Assembly (NCBI RefSeq): GCF_014648495.1
Contig: NZ_BMRF01000012.1
Span: forward strand, 1-64,000
DNA length: 64,000 bases
Source of the DNA: Actinomadura cremea
Lineage (GTDB): Bacteria; Actinomycetota; Actinomycetes; Streptosporangiales; Streptosporangiaceae
Direction of reading: 5' to 3'
This document shows positions 25,674 to 34,182 of the stretch, one piece after another (positions within the stretch are counted from its first letter, which is position 1; each line of letters begins with the position of its first letter). The notes below the pieces were generated by a model. The model was not told the origin of the DNA. It saw only the letters and a list, made by a program, of their open reading frames with translations, and searched no databases. The position numbers and the translations under genes were made by a program.

Positions 25674-26387
25674 ATGGCGAAGGCGACACCGGCGTCCGTC
25701 TGGGTGCGTCCGGAGAGGGCCCGGCGCGAACGGCCGGCGCTCGGCCGTGACCAGATCGTCGACGCGGCGCTCGAACTGCTCGACGCCGAGGGCCTGGACG
25801 GGCTGAGCATGCGGCGGCTCGGCGCCCGCCTCGGCTCCGGCGCGACCTCCGTGTACTGGCACGTCGCGAACAAGGACGAACTGCTCGAACTCGCACTCGA
25901 CCGCGTCATGGCCGAGGTCTCCGTCCCCGCCCCGGACGGAGAGGGCGGGTGGCGCGCGGCGGCCACCGGGTACGCGCGGGCCTACCGCGCGATGATCCAC
26001 CGGCACCCGTGGACGGTCACGCTGTTCGGCGGCCGCCCGATGATCGGCCCCAACGCCACCCGGGTCATGGACGAGGCGCTCGCCGCGTTCGCCGCCGCCG
26101 GGTTCGGCGGCCTCGGCCTCGAGTACGCCTGGTCGCTCGTCGTCGACTACGTGATCGGCGCGGCCGGGAGCGAGGCGAGCCGGCGGCGGAGCCGGGCCGG
26201 TGCCACGTCCGCCGACTGGATCGAGGCGCTCGCCCCCTACCTCGAACGGACCGGCGCGGAGCGCCCGCGCCTGGCGGCGCACGTCCGCGACGTCTGGACG
26301 GCCGACACGGGCGAGGCCCTGGACGGCCGGTTCGAGTTCGGGCTCGCGTGCGTCCTGGACGGCATCGAGGCCCGCCGCCCGCGCTGA
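25674..26387 (+). CDS. TetR/AcrR-family repressor (TetR_C type)
   Basis: A 237-residue repressor. The DNA-binding domain is RDQIVDAALELLDAEGLDGLSMRRLGARLGSGATSVYWHVANKDELLELALDRV, here cited by ends (RDQIVDAAL to DRV, residues 21-82), with the TetR-like YWHVANKDELL. The C-terminal domain (HRHPWTVTLFGGRPMIGPN) is the TetR_C type that binds drug-like ligands. ATG 25674 follows GGGAGAGGGCGG. It lies between the two ECF modules, divergent from copy 1, and is followed by a terminator; no obvious efflux gene is adjacent. Confidence 0.87.
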   Translation: MAKATPASVWVRPERARRERPALGRDQIVDAALELLDAEGLDGLSMRRLGARLGSGATSVYWHVANKDELLELALDRVMAEVSVPAPDGEGGWRAAATGYARAYRAMIHRHPWTVTLFGGRPMIGPNATRVMDEALAAFAAAGFGGLGLEYAWSLVVDYVIGAAGSEASRRRSRAGATSADWIEALAPYLERTGAERPRLAAHVRDVWTADTGEALDGRFEFGLACVLDGIEARRPR

Positions 26388-26394
26388 ACGCGCG

Positions 26395-26427
26395 AGGCCC
26401 CCGCCCGGGTCTCCGGGACGGGGGCCT
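26395..26427. terminator. Bidirectional terminator hairpin
   Basis: AGGCCCCCG (26395-26403) pairs with CGGGGGCCT (26419-26427), and inner CCCGG/CCGGG extends the stem. It lies between the converging TetR gene and CU044_5270 copy 2. Confidence 0.8.
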
Positions 26428-26439
26428 GCGCCACGCGGC

Positions 26440-27636
26440 TCAGAAGGGCAGCCGCGCGGGCGGCTTCGGGCTGCTGTCGGTCCAGCCGGAGTCGCGGATG
26501 GCGGAGTAGTTGATGACGAACCCGGGCTCGCGGTCCCGGTACGGGCCGCCGGGCTCGGTCAGCACCTTCTGCACCGCCAGCAGCTCGCCCGTCTCCCGGT
26601 CGAAAACGATCTCCTCGCGACTGCCGTAGCGGCCCTGCTCCTCGGCCGGCGCGCCGAACTCGCCGGTGATCGTCGTCGTGGTGCTCGCGGACGCCAGCGC
26701 CACCCCCGCGCGGCCGAGCGGATCGACGGCCTCCCCGATGGCCTCGATCCCCGGCTGCTCCGCCAGCGCCCGCATGAGACCGGCCCGCACGTCCGGCGGG
26801 AGCGGTGCGTCCTGGAAGATCCGGCCTGCTTGGAGGACCTTGTGGCGCGGCTGGTCGAGGGCGGGCCGCTCGCGCTCCAGCATCTTCTGGACCTTGGGGT
26901 CCTGCGGCTTCCGCCACTTGCCCCGGGCACCGTCCCGCTCCGCGCCGAAGAACAGTTCGCCGAGCGCCTTCGAGTCGGTCGGCAGGGCCTGGATCTCCTC
27001 GATCGTCCGGCCGTTCAGCCACGTGCCCCCGCCCGCCTGGTCCGGGGCGTCCACACCCCACTTCTCCTTCGACAGGTCGTAGGTGCGGTGGTGGTCGTTC
27101 GACCAGACCCGGAACTTCGTCGGCGCGCCGGCCTTCTTCCACGCCGCCTCGTCCGCGGGCGACAGCGGCCGGGCCGGGATCTCGCGGCCGTAGTACGCCT
27201 CCCCCATGCCCGGCTCCGCCCCGACCCAGCGGAAGAACTCGGTGTGCGCGCCGACGACCGCGTAGGAGCCGGACTCGGCCCGGATGATGTAGGACTGGCC
27301 GGAGATCTCATCGGAGAACCAGTACTTGCCGGTCTGCTGCTGCGCGGCCTTCTCCGCCGCCGCCAGCACCGCCTGCTTGCCGAGGTCCACCGGGGCGGCC
27401 TGGGAACCGCCCGGGGACGGCGGCGTGCCCGACCCGGCGGCCGAGATCGCGACGGCCGCCGCCGCGCCCACCGCGACCAGCCCGAGCCCGGCCCGGACCC
27501 GCCACCCGATCCGGACGCGGCGCTCGCGCGGCGCCCGCTCGTCCTCGAACATCCGCGCGCGCGCCTGCACCGTCTCCTGCATCGTCGGCGGCGCGGGGCT
27601 CCCGTACGCGTCCTTGATCATCCGCATTTCATCCAT
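26440..27636 (-). CDS. CU044_5270 family membrane protein, probable partner of the ECF sigma factor (copy 2)
   Basis: A 398-residue paralogue of the protein at 23695. A short cytoplasmic start (MDEMRMIKDAYGSPAPP) is followed by one hydrophobic segment (RVRAGLGLVAVGAAAAVAIS) and a long exterior domain. It shares DLGKQAVLAAAEKAAQQQTGKYWF, a GSYAVVGA segment, YGSREEIVFDRETGELLAVQ and the end motif PGFVINYSAIRDSGWTD with copy 1. It overlaps the end of the sigma gene by 8 bases. The two copies differ most in the central linker. Function unknown; a regulated sensor or anti-sigma role is inferred only from gene order. Confidence 0.8.
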   Translation of the reverse strand: MDEMRMIKDAYGSPAPPTMQETVQARARMFEDERAPRERRVRIGWRVRAGLGLVAVGAAAAVAISAAGSGTPPSPGGSQAAPVDLGKQAVLAAAEKAAQQQTGKYWFSDEISGQSYIIRAESGSYAVVGAHTEFFRWVGAEPGMGEAYYGREIPARPLSPADEAAWKKAGAPTKFRVWSNDHHRTYDLSKEKWGVDAPDQAGGGTWLNGRTIEEIQALPTDSKALGELFFGAERDGARGKWRKPQDPKVQKMLERERPALDQPRHKVLQAGRIFQDAPLPPDVRAGLMRALAEQPGIEAIGEAVDPLGRAGVALASASTTTTITGEFGAPAEEQGRYGSREEIVFDRETGELLAVQKVLTEPGGPYRDREPGFVINYSAIRDSGWTDSSPKPPARLPF

Positions 27637-28252
27637 GGCCGTTCTCCACGTCCCGCATCGGATTCGTCCCGCCCAGCGCCGTGCGCAGCTTCTTCCTCGC
27701 GCGGCTCAGCCGCGACCCGACCGTCCCGTACGGGATGCCGAGCGCCGCCGCCACCTCCTGGTGCCCGAGGTCGGCGAGCGCGACGAGCAGCAGCACGTCC
27801 CGTTCCCCCGCCGACAGCCCGGCGATCGCCCCCGCGAGCCGTCCGCGCACCCCCTGGGCGCTGACCCGCGCGTCCACCTGGTCGGTGTGCCCGTCCGCCG
27901 AACCCACCGGCCCCGGCCCGAGCCGCTCCCGGGCGCGCAGCCCCCGCACCTCGCCGCGCCGGTGCTTCGCGACCAGCTTCGTCGCGATGCCGTACAGCCA
28001 CGTCCGGACGGCCGCCCTGGACGCGTCGTAGCGGTGCCTGCTCCGGAACGCCTCGAGGAACGTCTGCGACGCGACGTCGGGCCCGACGTCCGGGCCGAGC
28101 CGGCGCGCGGCGTATCCGTGGATCTCCGCGAAGTACGCGTCGAAGATCTCGCCGAACCGCTCGGGGTCGTCCAGCGAGGCGCGCACGACGGCGGCGTCGT
28201 CCGCCCGCGCCGGCCCGCCGGGGGGCGGGTCCGCGGTCATTGGCTCACCCAT
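27629..28252 (-). CDS. ECF RNA polymerase sigma factor (copy 2)
   Basis: A 207-residue ECF sigma factor closely related to copy 1. Region 2 includes FGEIFDAYFAEIHGYAARRLG, SQTFLEAFRSRHRYD and VRTWLYGIATKLVAKHRRGEV; region 4 is LSAGERDVLLLVALADLGHQEVAAALGIPYGTVGSRLSRARKKL (ends cited, residues 145-190). ATG 28252 has GAGAGG upstream; an internal ATG at 28240 is possible. The stop overlaps the start of its CU044_5270 partner. Copy 1 and copy 2 have the same order, which points to duplication of the whole pair. Confidence 0.9.
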   Translation of the reverse strand: MGEPMTADPPPGGPARADDAAVVRASLDDPERFGEIFDAYFAEIHGYAARRLGPDVGPDVASQTFLEAFRSRHRYDASRAAVRTWLYGIATKLVAKHRRGEVRGLRARERLGPGPVGSADGHTDQVDARVSAQGVRGRLAGAIAGLSAGERDVLLLVALADLGHQEVAAALGIPYGTVGSRLSRARKKLRTALGGTNPMRDVENGHG

Positions 28253-28395
28253 GAAGGTGCCTCTCGTGGTCGTCGCGCTCGGGATGGTCGCCCTCGTATC
28301 CCCCGGACCCGGCCGCGCCTTTCCCGCGTTCCGCCCCGAAGGCAGGGATCGCCGCCGGAAGGTCACCGGTCGCTCCCGCGACGGCGGGCCCCGGG

Positions 28396-29403
28396 TCAGC
28401 GCGGGGCGGGGCCGGTGGAGCGGCGGATGGCGAGGTGGGAGGCCAGGACGACCTGGTCGCGGGCGGGCCGGACGCCGTGGCGGTCGCGGACGGCCAGGAG
28501 CATGTCGACGGCGGTACGGCCGGACTCCTCGAACTGCCCGGCGAGGGTGGTCAGCGGCGGTGCGCAGAAGTCCGCGCCGAAGATGTCGTCGTAGCCGACG
28601 ACGCTGAGGTCCGCGGGCACGGCGACGCCCCGCTCGGCGCACCGGCGCAGGACGCCGATGGCGAGCAGGTCGTTGTGCGCGACGGCCGCGGTCGCGCCCG
28701 TCCCGAGCGCGGCGTCGGCGGCGGCGGCACCGCCCGCCACGGTGGGCGCGAAGGGGCCGATCCGCCGGGCGGCGATGCCGTGCCGCGCGGCGGCCGCGGC
28801 GAGGGACTCCCAGCGCCGCGCGCCCAGCCAGGAGCGGGGCGGCCCGCCGAGGAAGACGATCGAGCGGTGCCCCAGCGAGGCGAGGTGCTCGACGATCTGC
28901 CGGGTGCCCTCGGCGTGCTCGACGATGACGCTGGGCACGTCGGCGACCTGCCGGCTGATCAGGGTGAGGCGGTGCCCGGCCGAGAGCTTCGTGATCTCCT
29001 CGTCGGACATCCGGCTCGCCGCGATCACGAACCCGTCGACGGACGGGCCGAGCCGCTCGATGTTGCGCGCCTCGACCTCGGGCGACTCCTCGGTGTCGCC
29101 GACGATGAGGGTGCAGCCCGCGGCGCGCGCCTGGTGCTCGGCGCCCCGGATGACCCCGAAGAAGTGGGGGTTGGTGATGTCGGAGACGAACAGGGCGAGG
29201 GTGTCGGTCCGGCCGGAGGGCAGCGCCCGAGCCAGGGTGTTCGTGCGGTAGCCGAGCCGGGCGGCCACCTCGGCCACCCGTGCGGCGGTGCCGGCGTTGA
29301 CGCGCCCCGGATTGGACATCGCCCGCGACACCGTGGACGGCGACACCCCGGCCTCCCGCGCCACGTCGTAGATCGTCGGACGCGCCGCCCTGCCCTTCGC
29401 CAT
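28396..29403 (-). CDS. LacI-family repressor, probably of the quinate/shikimate-type operon
   Basis: A 335-residue LacI/GalR regulator. The helix-turn-helix (TIYDVAREAGVSPSTVSRAMSNPGRVN) is followed by the hinge helix NTLARALPSGRT and a periplasmic-binding-protein-like core (LALFVSDITNPHFFGVIRGAE, GFVIAASRMSDEEI, VVGYDDIFGADFCAPPLTTLAG). ATG 29403 has GGAGGG upstream. It is divergent from the catabolic operon starting at 29573, and a GCAAnCGnTTGC-type operator lies between, covering the -35 of that operon. The inducer is probably a pathway compound such as quinate, shikimate or dehydroshikimate. Confidence 0.88.
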   Translation of the reverse strand: MAKGRAARPTIYDVAREAGVSPSTVSRAMSNPGRVNAGTAARVAEVAARLGYRTNTLARALPSGRTDTLALFVSDITNPHFFGVIRGAEHQARAAGCTLIVGDTEESPEVEARNIERLGPSVDGFVIAASRMSDEEITKLSAGHRLTLISRQVADVPSVIVEHAEGTRQIVEHLASLGHRSIVFLGGPPRSWLGARRWESLAAAAARHGIAARRIGPFAPTVAGGAAAADAALGTGATAAVAHNDLLAIGVLRRCAERGVAVPADLSVVGYDDIFGADFCAPPLTTLAGQFEESGRTAVDMLLAVRDRHGVRPARDQVVLASHLAIRRSTGPAPR

Positions 29404-29461
29404 CCGCGCACCCTCCGCTCGACCTCCGCCGCCCGCCCAGTCTTCCCTCGATGGAAAGTTT

Positions 29462-29477
29462 TGGCAACCGCTTGCCA
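29462..29477. promoter_or_regulatory. LacI-type operator
   Basis: TGGCAACCGCTTGCCA has exact 6-base arms around CCGC and matches the GCAAnCGnTTGC pattern of LacI/PurR-family sites. It sits 59 bases from the LacI start and overlaps the -35 of the divergent operon. Confidence 0.75.
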
Positions 29478-29499
29478 TGGCGTTGAGCACGACTTTAAT
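29472..29499 (+). promoter_or_regulatory. Promoter of the TRAP/quinate-type operon
   Basis: TTGCCA (29472-29477) and TTTAAT (29494-29499), each 5 of 6 to the sigma-70 consensus and 16 bases apart, lie 73 bases upstream of the dehydrogenase start. The -35 is the right arm of the LacI operator, which would explain repression. Confidence 0.6.
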
Positions 29500-29572
29500 G
29501 TCAAACCCACCCATTCCACCCCTGTGGTGAAGGTCACACGGCTGCACCACCCGTGCGCGAAGAACGGAACAC

Positions 29573-30571
29573 ATGCGGGCAATCGTCCTGACGGAACCTC
29601 GGCGCGCCGAGGTCGTCGGCTCCCGGGCGGAGCCGGAACCCGGGCGGCACGACGTGGTCGTCGAGATGAGCGCCGTCGGGCTGTGCGGATCGGACCTCGG
29701 CGTCCACGACGGCACCCGCCCCGCGCCCGTCCTGCCCTGGGTGCTGGGCCACGAGGGCGGCGGCCGGATCGTCGCCGTGGGCTCGGCCGTGACCGGCCGG
29801 CACGTCGGGCAGCAGGTGGTGATCGAGCCGAACTACTGCTGCTTCGACTGCCCGCCGTGCCTGCGCGGCATGACCTCCGGATGCGAGCGCAGGCTCAGCC
29901 CCGGCATCACGGTCCCGGGGGTGCTCGCCGAGCGGGTCGCCGTCCCCGCGCGGTTCGCCTGGCCGCTGCCGTCCCCGGTCGGTCCCGAGATCCTCGCGTG
30001 CGTCGAACCGTACGCGGTGGCCCGGTCCGCGGTCCGGCGCGCGGGCGTGACCCCCGGCACCGAGTGCCTGGTCGTCGGCGCCGGATCGCAGGGACTCTTC
30101 ACCTGCCTCGCGCTCCTGGAGGCCGGAGCCGAAGTGTCCGTCACCGACTCCCGGGCCGACCGGGTCGCGTTCGCCGAGCGGACCGGGGCCCGTGCCGTCA
30201 CCGCCGAGGACGGACGCGCCTTCCCGTTCGTCTTCGACACCGCCGGGGTCCCCGCCTCCTGGAAGACGTCGGCCCGCCGGGTCTCGACCGGCGGGACCGT
30301 CATGGTGATCGGGATGAGCAGCGAGCCGGTCGGGCTGTCGACGATGGAGCTCACCCGGCGGCAGCTCCAGGTGCGCGGCTCGCTCATCTACGACCACCCG
30401 GACGACTTCGCCGGAACCGTCGCGGCGGTCCCGGGCGCGGCCCCCCGCCTCGCGGGCGTGCTGCGGCCCGGTGTGCCCCCCGAGCAGGCGGAGCGCGCCT
30501 TCGCCGAGGCCCGCGCGGCCCCCGGCAAGTCCTGGATCGACCTGTCCGCCTGGGGAGAGGACCGCCCATGA
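29573..30571 (+). CDS. Zinc-dependent medium-chain alcohol/polyol dehydrogenase
   Basis: A 332-residue MDR enzyme. Catalytic zinc ligands are seen in GLCGSDLGVHDG (Cys, about residue 38) and LGHEGGG (His-Glu); the structural zinc lobe has four Cys in CCFDCPPCLRGMTSGCE. The NAD motif VVGAGSQGLFTCLAL ends with the acidic TDSRADR, favouring NAD. As first gene of an operon with a dehydroquinase and a dehydroshikimate dehydratase, it is the best candidate for oxidising quinate or shikimate, replacing the usual QuiA or SDH-family enzyme; that is inference. It overlaps dctQ by ATGA. Confidence 0.85.
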   Translation: MRAIVLTEPRRAEVVGSRAEPEPGRHDVVVEMSAVGLCGSDLGVHDGTRPAPVLPWVLGHEGGGRIVAVGSAVTGRHVGQQVVIEPNYCCFDCPPCLRGMTSGCERRLSPGITVPGVLAERVAVPARFAWPLPSPVGPEILACVEPYAVARSAVRRAGVTPGTECLVVGAGSQGLFTCLALLEAGAEVSVTDSRADRVAFAERTGARAVTAEDGRAFPFVFDTAGVPASWKTSARRVSTGGTVMVIGMSSEPVGLSTMELTRRQLQVRGSLIYDHPDDFAGTVAAVPGAAPRLAGVLRPGVPPEQAERAFAEARAAPGKSWIDLSAWGEDRP

Positions 30572-31233
30572 CCCCCGACACCCCCGCGCCCCCGGGGCGG
30601 CCCCGCGGGCGGCGGCCCGGCCGCGTCCTGCGGGCGCTGTCCCTCGCCGAGGCCGTCACCGGCAGCCTCCTGCTCGCGCTGATCGGCGCGCTGATGCTGC
30701 TCCAGGCCGCGCAGCGCTACCTGCCGGGCGGCGGCTGGGTCTGGACGGGCGAGCTCGCGCGGTTCGCGTTCGTCTGGCTCACCTTCGCCATGGCGGGCTA
30801 CCTCATGGCGCGCGACGGCCACGTCGCCCTGAAGGTGGTCGACATCGTGGCCGGGCCGCGGCTGCTGCGCGTCATCGGCGCGGTCGCCGACATCACCGTC
30901 GCGATCGTGTGCCTCAACCTGCTCTACGAGGCGTGGGTGCTGGTCACGACCGGCGACGAGCAGACCTCGCCCGCGCTCGGCATGCCGATGCGCCTCTTCT
31001 ACGTGATCCCGCTCATCGGGCTGGCCCTCACCGCCGTCCGCTCGATCGTCGCCGTCTTCCACCCGGAGCCCGAGACGGACGGGACGCCCGAGGACGACCC
31101 CGCGGACCGGGCGTCCGAGGACGACCCCGCGGACCGGGCGTCCGAAGACGGCCCCGCGGACCGGGCGTCCGAAGACGGCCCCGAGGACGGCGGCGCCGGT
31201 CCCGACAACCGAGAGGAGGGGCGGCCGACATGA
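30568..31233 (+). CDS. TRAP transporter small permease (DctQ-like)
   Basis: A 221-residue membrane protein with four hydrophobic segments of the DctQ domain (EAVTGSLLLALIGALMLLQAAQRY, then WTGELARFAFVWLTFAMAGYLMARDGHVAL, which is the DctQ core). The C-terminal 50 residues are a hydrophilic tail made of a 9-residue repeat (EDDPADRAS and variants) not known in DctQ proteins. It partners the large permease encoded directly downstream (ATGA overlap) and the binding protein at 32579. Likely substrate: quinate, shikimate or a related acid. Confidence 0.88.
   Translation: MTPDTPAPPGRPRGRRPGRVLRALSLAEAVTGSLLLALIGALMLLQAAQRYLPGGGWVWTGELARFAFVWLTFAMAGYLMARDGHVALKVVDIVAGPRLLRVIGAVADITVAIVCLNLLYEAWVLVTTGDEQTSPALGMPMRLFYVIPLIGLALTAVRSIVAVFHPEPETDGTPEDDPADRASEDDPADRASEDGPADRASEDGPEDGGAGPDNREEGRPT
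31090..31185 (+). repeat. 27-base tandem repeat in the DctQ tail
   Basis: Three adjacent units (31090-31116, 31117-31143, 31144-31170) and part of a fourth encode EDDPADRAS, EDDPADRAS, EDGPADRAS and EDGP. The units are nearly identical at DNA level, indicating recent expansion by slippage or recombination. Confidence 0.85.
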
Positions 31234-32504
31234 GCATGCTGCTGCTCGCCGCCGCCATCGCCGCGCTCCTGGTGCTGCGGGTCCCCGTGGCGTTCGCGCT
31301 GCTCGGCCCCTGCCTGACCTACGTCTCCCTGGAGGGCTACTCCGCGGGACTGAGCGTCCGGCAGACGACCGAGGCGCTCAACAGCTTCCCGCTGCTGGCC
31401 GTCCCGCTCTTCGTCCTCGTCGGCGTCGTCGCGAACCACGCGGGCATCGGCGACCGGCTGTTCGCGTTCGCGCTCGCCGCCACCGGACGGGTCAGGGGCA
31501 GCCTCGGCTACGTCAACATCGGGGTGAGCCTGGGGTTCTCCTGGATGAGCGGCTCGGCGCTCGCCGACGCCGCCGGGCTCGGCAAGGTCGAGATCCCGCA
31601 CATGATCCGCAAGGGCTACCCGCCGCGGTTCGCCGTCGGCCTCAGCGCCTCGTCCGCCCTGCTCGGGCCGGTGATGCCGCCGAGCATCCCCGCCGTCGTC
31701 TACGCGGGCATCGCCGGGGTCTCGACCGGCGCGCTGTTCGCGGCCTCGATCGGCCCCGCGTTCCTGATGGCGGCGGGCATGGCCGTCATGGTGTACATCG
31801 TGATGCGCCGGCGGGACGACCTGCGCGGCGAGGCGTTCTCCTGGCGGCGGCTCCGCGACACGGGGCTGCGCGTCCTCGGCCCGCTGGGCGCCCCGGTGAT
31901 CATCCTCGGCGGCATCCTCGGCGGGGTGTTCACCCCCACCGAGGCCGCCGCGGCGGCGGCCGCCTACGTGCTCGTGCTCGGCGCCGCCTACCGCCGCATC
32001 ACCTGGCGGGACCTGTTCGGCATCGCCCGCGAGACCGCCGAGACCACGGCGTCCATCACGCTGATCATCGGCGCGTCCGGGCTGCTCGGCTGGATCCTCG
32101 CCCGGGAGCGGGTGCCCCAGGCGGTCGCCGACGTCATGCTGGACGTCACCGACGACGCCCTCGCCTTCCTGCTGCTGGTCAACCTCCTGATGATCGTGCT
32201 GGGCGCCATCCTGGAGGGCCTCTCGGTGCTGGTGATCACCGTGCCGATCCTGCTGCCGATCGCCGCCGAGTTCGGCGTCGACCCCATGCACTTCGGCGTG
32301 ATCGTCATCATGAACCTGATGATCGGGCTGCTCACGCCGCCGATCGGCGCGGTGCTCTACGTCATGAGCCCGGTCTCCGGGGTGCCGATCCACGAGGTCT
32401 TCCGCGGCACCCTGCCGTTCCTGATCCCGCTGCTGGCCGTCCTGATGCTCGTGACGTTCGTCCCCGCGACCGTCACCTTCCTGCCCCGGCTGTTCGGCCT
32501 GTAG
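31230..32504 (+). CDS. TRAP transporter large permease (DctM-like)
   Basis: A 424-residue membrane protein of the DctM/TRAP large-subunit family with about twelve hydrophobic segments. Family motifs are FPLLAVPLFVLVGVVANHAGI, SGSALADAAGLGKVEIPHM, and the second-half match GGVFTPTEAAAAAAAY with MNLMIGLLTPPIGAVLYV. It carries the sodium-driven substrate pathway. It overlaps dctQ by ATGA and precedes the binding protein by 74 bases, so the three subunits form one transporter. Confidence 0.92.
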   Translation: MSMLLLAAAIAALLVLRVPVAFALLGPCLTYVSLEGYSAGLSVRQTTEALNSFPLLAVPLFVLVGVVANHAGIGDRLFAFALAATGRVRGSLGYVNIGVSLGFSWMSGSALADAAGLGKVEIPHMIRKGYPPRFAVGLSASSALLGPVMPPSIPAVVYAGIAGVSTGALFAASIGPAFLMAAGMAVMVYIVMRRRDDLRGEAFSWRRLRDTGLRVLGPLGAPVIILGGILGGVFTPTEAAAAAAAYVLVLGAAYRRITWRDLFGIARETAETTASITLIIGASGLLGWILARERVPQAVADVMLDVTDDALAFLLLVNLLMIVLGAILEGLSVLVITVPILLPIAAEFGVDPMHFGVIVIMNLMIGLLTPPIGAVLYVMSPVSGVPIHEVFRGTLPFLIPLLAVLMLVTFVPATVTFLPRLFGL

Positions 32505-32578
32505 CTCCCGGGCCGTCCACCGCCCCCGTCCACGACCCGACGCCCCACCCACCCCCACCCCCGCGAGGAGCGAGGCAC

Positions 32579-33595
32579 ATGCGCAAGACACCCGGAAAGG
32601 CGCTGCCGGTGCTGGCCGCCGCGGCCGTCCTGACGGCCGGCTGCAGCGCGATGAACAGCGGAGACGACGGCGGGACCGTCAAGCTGTCGTTCGCCAACAG
32701 CTACGCCGACGACCATCCGCACACCCGCTGCGGCATCCAGGCCGTCGCCGACACGATCAACGGCCAGGACCTCGGCATGGAGATCGAGACGTTCGCCAAC
32801 AGCCAGCTCGGCAACGACGCCGCGCGGTTCACGTCCGTCAAGACCGGCGACCTCGACATGGACGTGCAGGGCTCGTCCGCGCTCGCCGCGAGCCACGCCC
32901 CCATCGGCGTCCTCGACATGGCCTACGCGTTCAACGGCCCGGACCACCTGTTCGGCTTCTTCGACGGCGCGCGCGGAACCGAGCTGAAGAAGGACTTCGC
33001 CGCGGCGACCAAGACGCACGTCCTGGACGTCTGGTACTTCGGGATGCGGCACTTCACCGCCAACTCCCCGATCCGGACGCCCGCGGACCTCGACGGCCTG
33101 CGGATGCGGTTCCCCGACTCCGAGATCTACCTGGAGAACGCCAAGGCCGTCGGCGCGGAGGCCACCGCGGTCGCGTTCGAGGAGCTGTACCTCAGCCTGC
33201 AGCGCAAGATCATCGACGGGCAGGAGAACCCGATCCCGACGATCGCGTCGAAGAGCCTCGCCGAGGTCCAGACCCACGTCAGCTTCTCCGGCCACCAGAC
33301 CGGGTCCCAGCTGATCGTCATCAACGGCGACCGCTGGAAGGAGCTGACCCCCGAGCAGCAGCAGGCCCTGCAGAAGGCGGTCTCGGACACCCGCGCCCAG
33401 AACCGGAAGTGCATCGAGGAGGCCGAGCAGAAGATCCTCGCCGAGTGGCGGAGCAAGGGCGAGCCCACCATCGTCGAGGACGTCGACCGCACCGCCTTCG
33501 CCGAGAAGGCCGGGGCGTACTTCAGCAAGAACCTCAAGGGCGAGCAGGCCGAGCTGTACAAGGCGATCCGCTCCTCCGCGCCCGCCACCTCCTGA
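32579..33595 (+). CDS. TRAP transporter substrate-binding lipoprotein (DctP-like)
   Basis: A 338-residue DctP-family protein. The lipobox LTAGC places the lipid-bearing Cys near residue 22. The mature domain starts VKLSFANSYADDHPH and includes the conserved segment LDGLRMRFPDSEIYLENAKAVGAE (Arg in RMRFP normally binds the substrate carboxylate) and QEKKII-like LQRKIIDGQENPIPTI. Substrates of this family are almost always organic acids, which suits quinate/shikimate. GAGGAGCGAGG is the ribosome site. In gram-positive bacteria the binding protein is membrane-anchored, as here. Confidence 0.9.
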   Translation: MRKTPGKALPVLAAAAVLTAGCSAMNSGDDGGTVKLSFANSYADDHPHTRCGIQAVADTINGQDLGMEIETFANSQLGNDAARFTSVKTGDLDMDVQGSSALAASHAPIGVLDMAYAFNGPDHLFGFFDGARGTELKKDFAAATKTHVLDVWYFGMRHFTANSPIRTPADLDGLRMRFPDSEIYLENAKAVGAEATAVAFEELYLSLQRKIIDGQENPIPTIASKSLAEVQTHVSFSGHQTGSQLIVINGDRWKELTPEQQQALQKAVSDTRAQNRKCIEEAEQKILAEWRSKGEPTIVEDVDRTAFAEKAGAYFSKNLKGEQAELYKAIRSSAPATS

Positions 33596-33685
33596 CGTCC
33601 CCCTGACCTCGCCCCCTGACGCCACCCCGAACGCCACCCCGAACGTCACCCCCTGACGTCATCCGACCCACGAAGGGACGACCCC

Positions 33686-34147
33686 GTGCGGGTTCGCGTG
33701 CTCAACGGCCCCAACCTCGGCAGGCTCGGGGTACGGGAGCCGGACAAGTACGGCACCGCCACCTATGCCCAGCTCGTCGCGGCCTGCGAAGCGGCGTCCG
33801 GCGAGCTGGGCATCGAGGTGGCGGTCCGGCAGACCGACGCCGAGCACGAGATGCTCGGCTGGGTCCACGAGGCCGCCGACGACGGCGCGGCCGTCGTGCT
33901 CAACCCCGCGGCGTGGACGCACACGTCCGTCGCGCTGCGCGACGCCTGCGCGATGCTCACGGCACCGCTCGTCGAGGTCCACCTGACGAACGTGCACGCC
34001 CGCGAGCCGTTCCGCCGCCACTCCCACATCTCCCCGGTCGCCGCCGCGGTGATCGCCGGCTGCGGCATCGACGGGTACGTACTCGCCCTGCGCTGGCTCG
34101 CGGCGCGCGGTGCCGACGGCCGCACCGACCCGCCCGGCGGACCGTGA
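33686..34147 (+). CDS. aroQ: 3-dehydroquinate dehydratase, type II
   Basis: A 153-residue type II dehydroquinase that removes water from 3-dehydroquinate to give 3-dehydroshikimate. The start [22 protein letters not shown] includes the active-site Arg and Tyr of the flexible loop, and the later [22 protein letters not shown] carries the catalytic His and substrate ligands. Biosynthetic copies usually lie in shikimate-pathway clusters; this one lies between a TRAP transporter and a dehydroshikimate dehydratase, so a catabolic role is likely. The GTG start follows GAAGGGA. Confidence 0.92.
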   Translation: MRVRVLNGPNLGRLGVREPDKYGTATYAQLVAACEAASGELGIEVAVRQTDAEHEMLGWVHEAADDGAAVVLNPAAWTHTSVALRDACAMLTAPLVEVHLTNVHAREPFRRHSHISPVAAAVIAGCGIDGYVLALRWLAARGADGRTDPPGGP

Positions 34148-34182
34148 ACCGGCCGCCCGGCAGAGTGGAGGGAGAACCCGCC

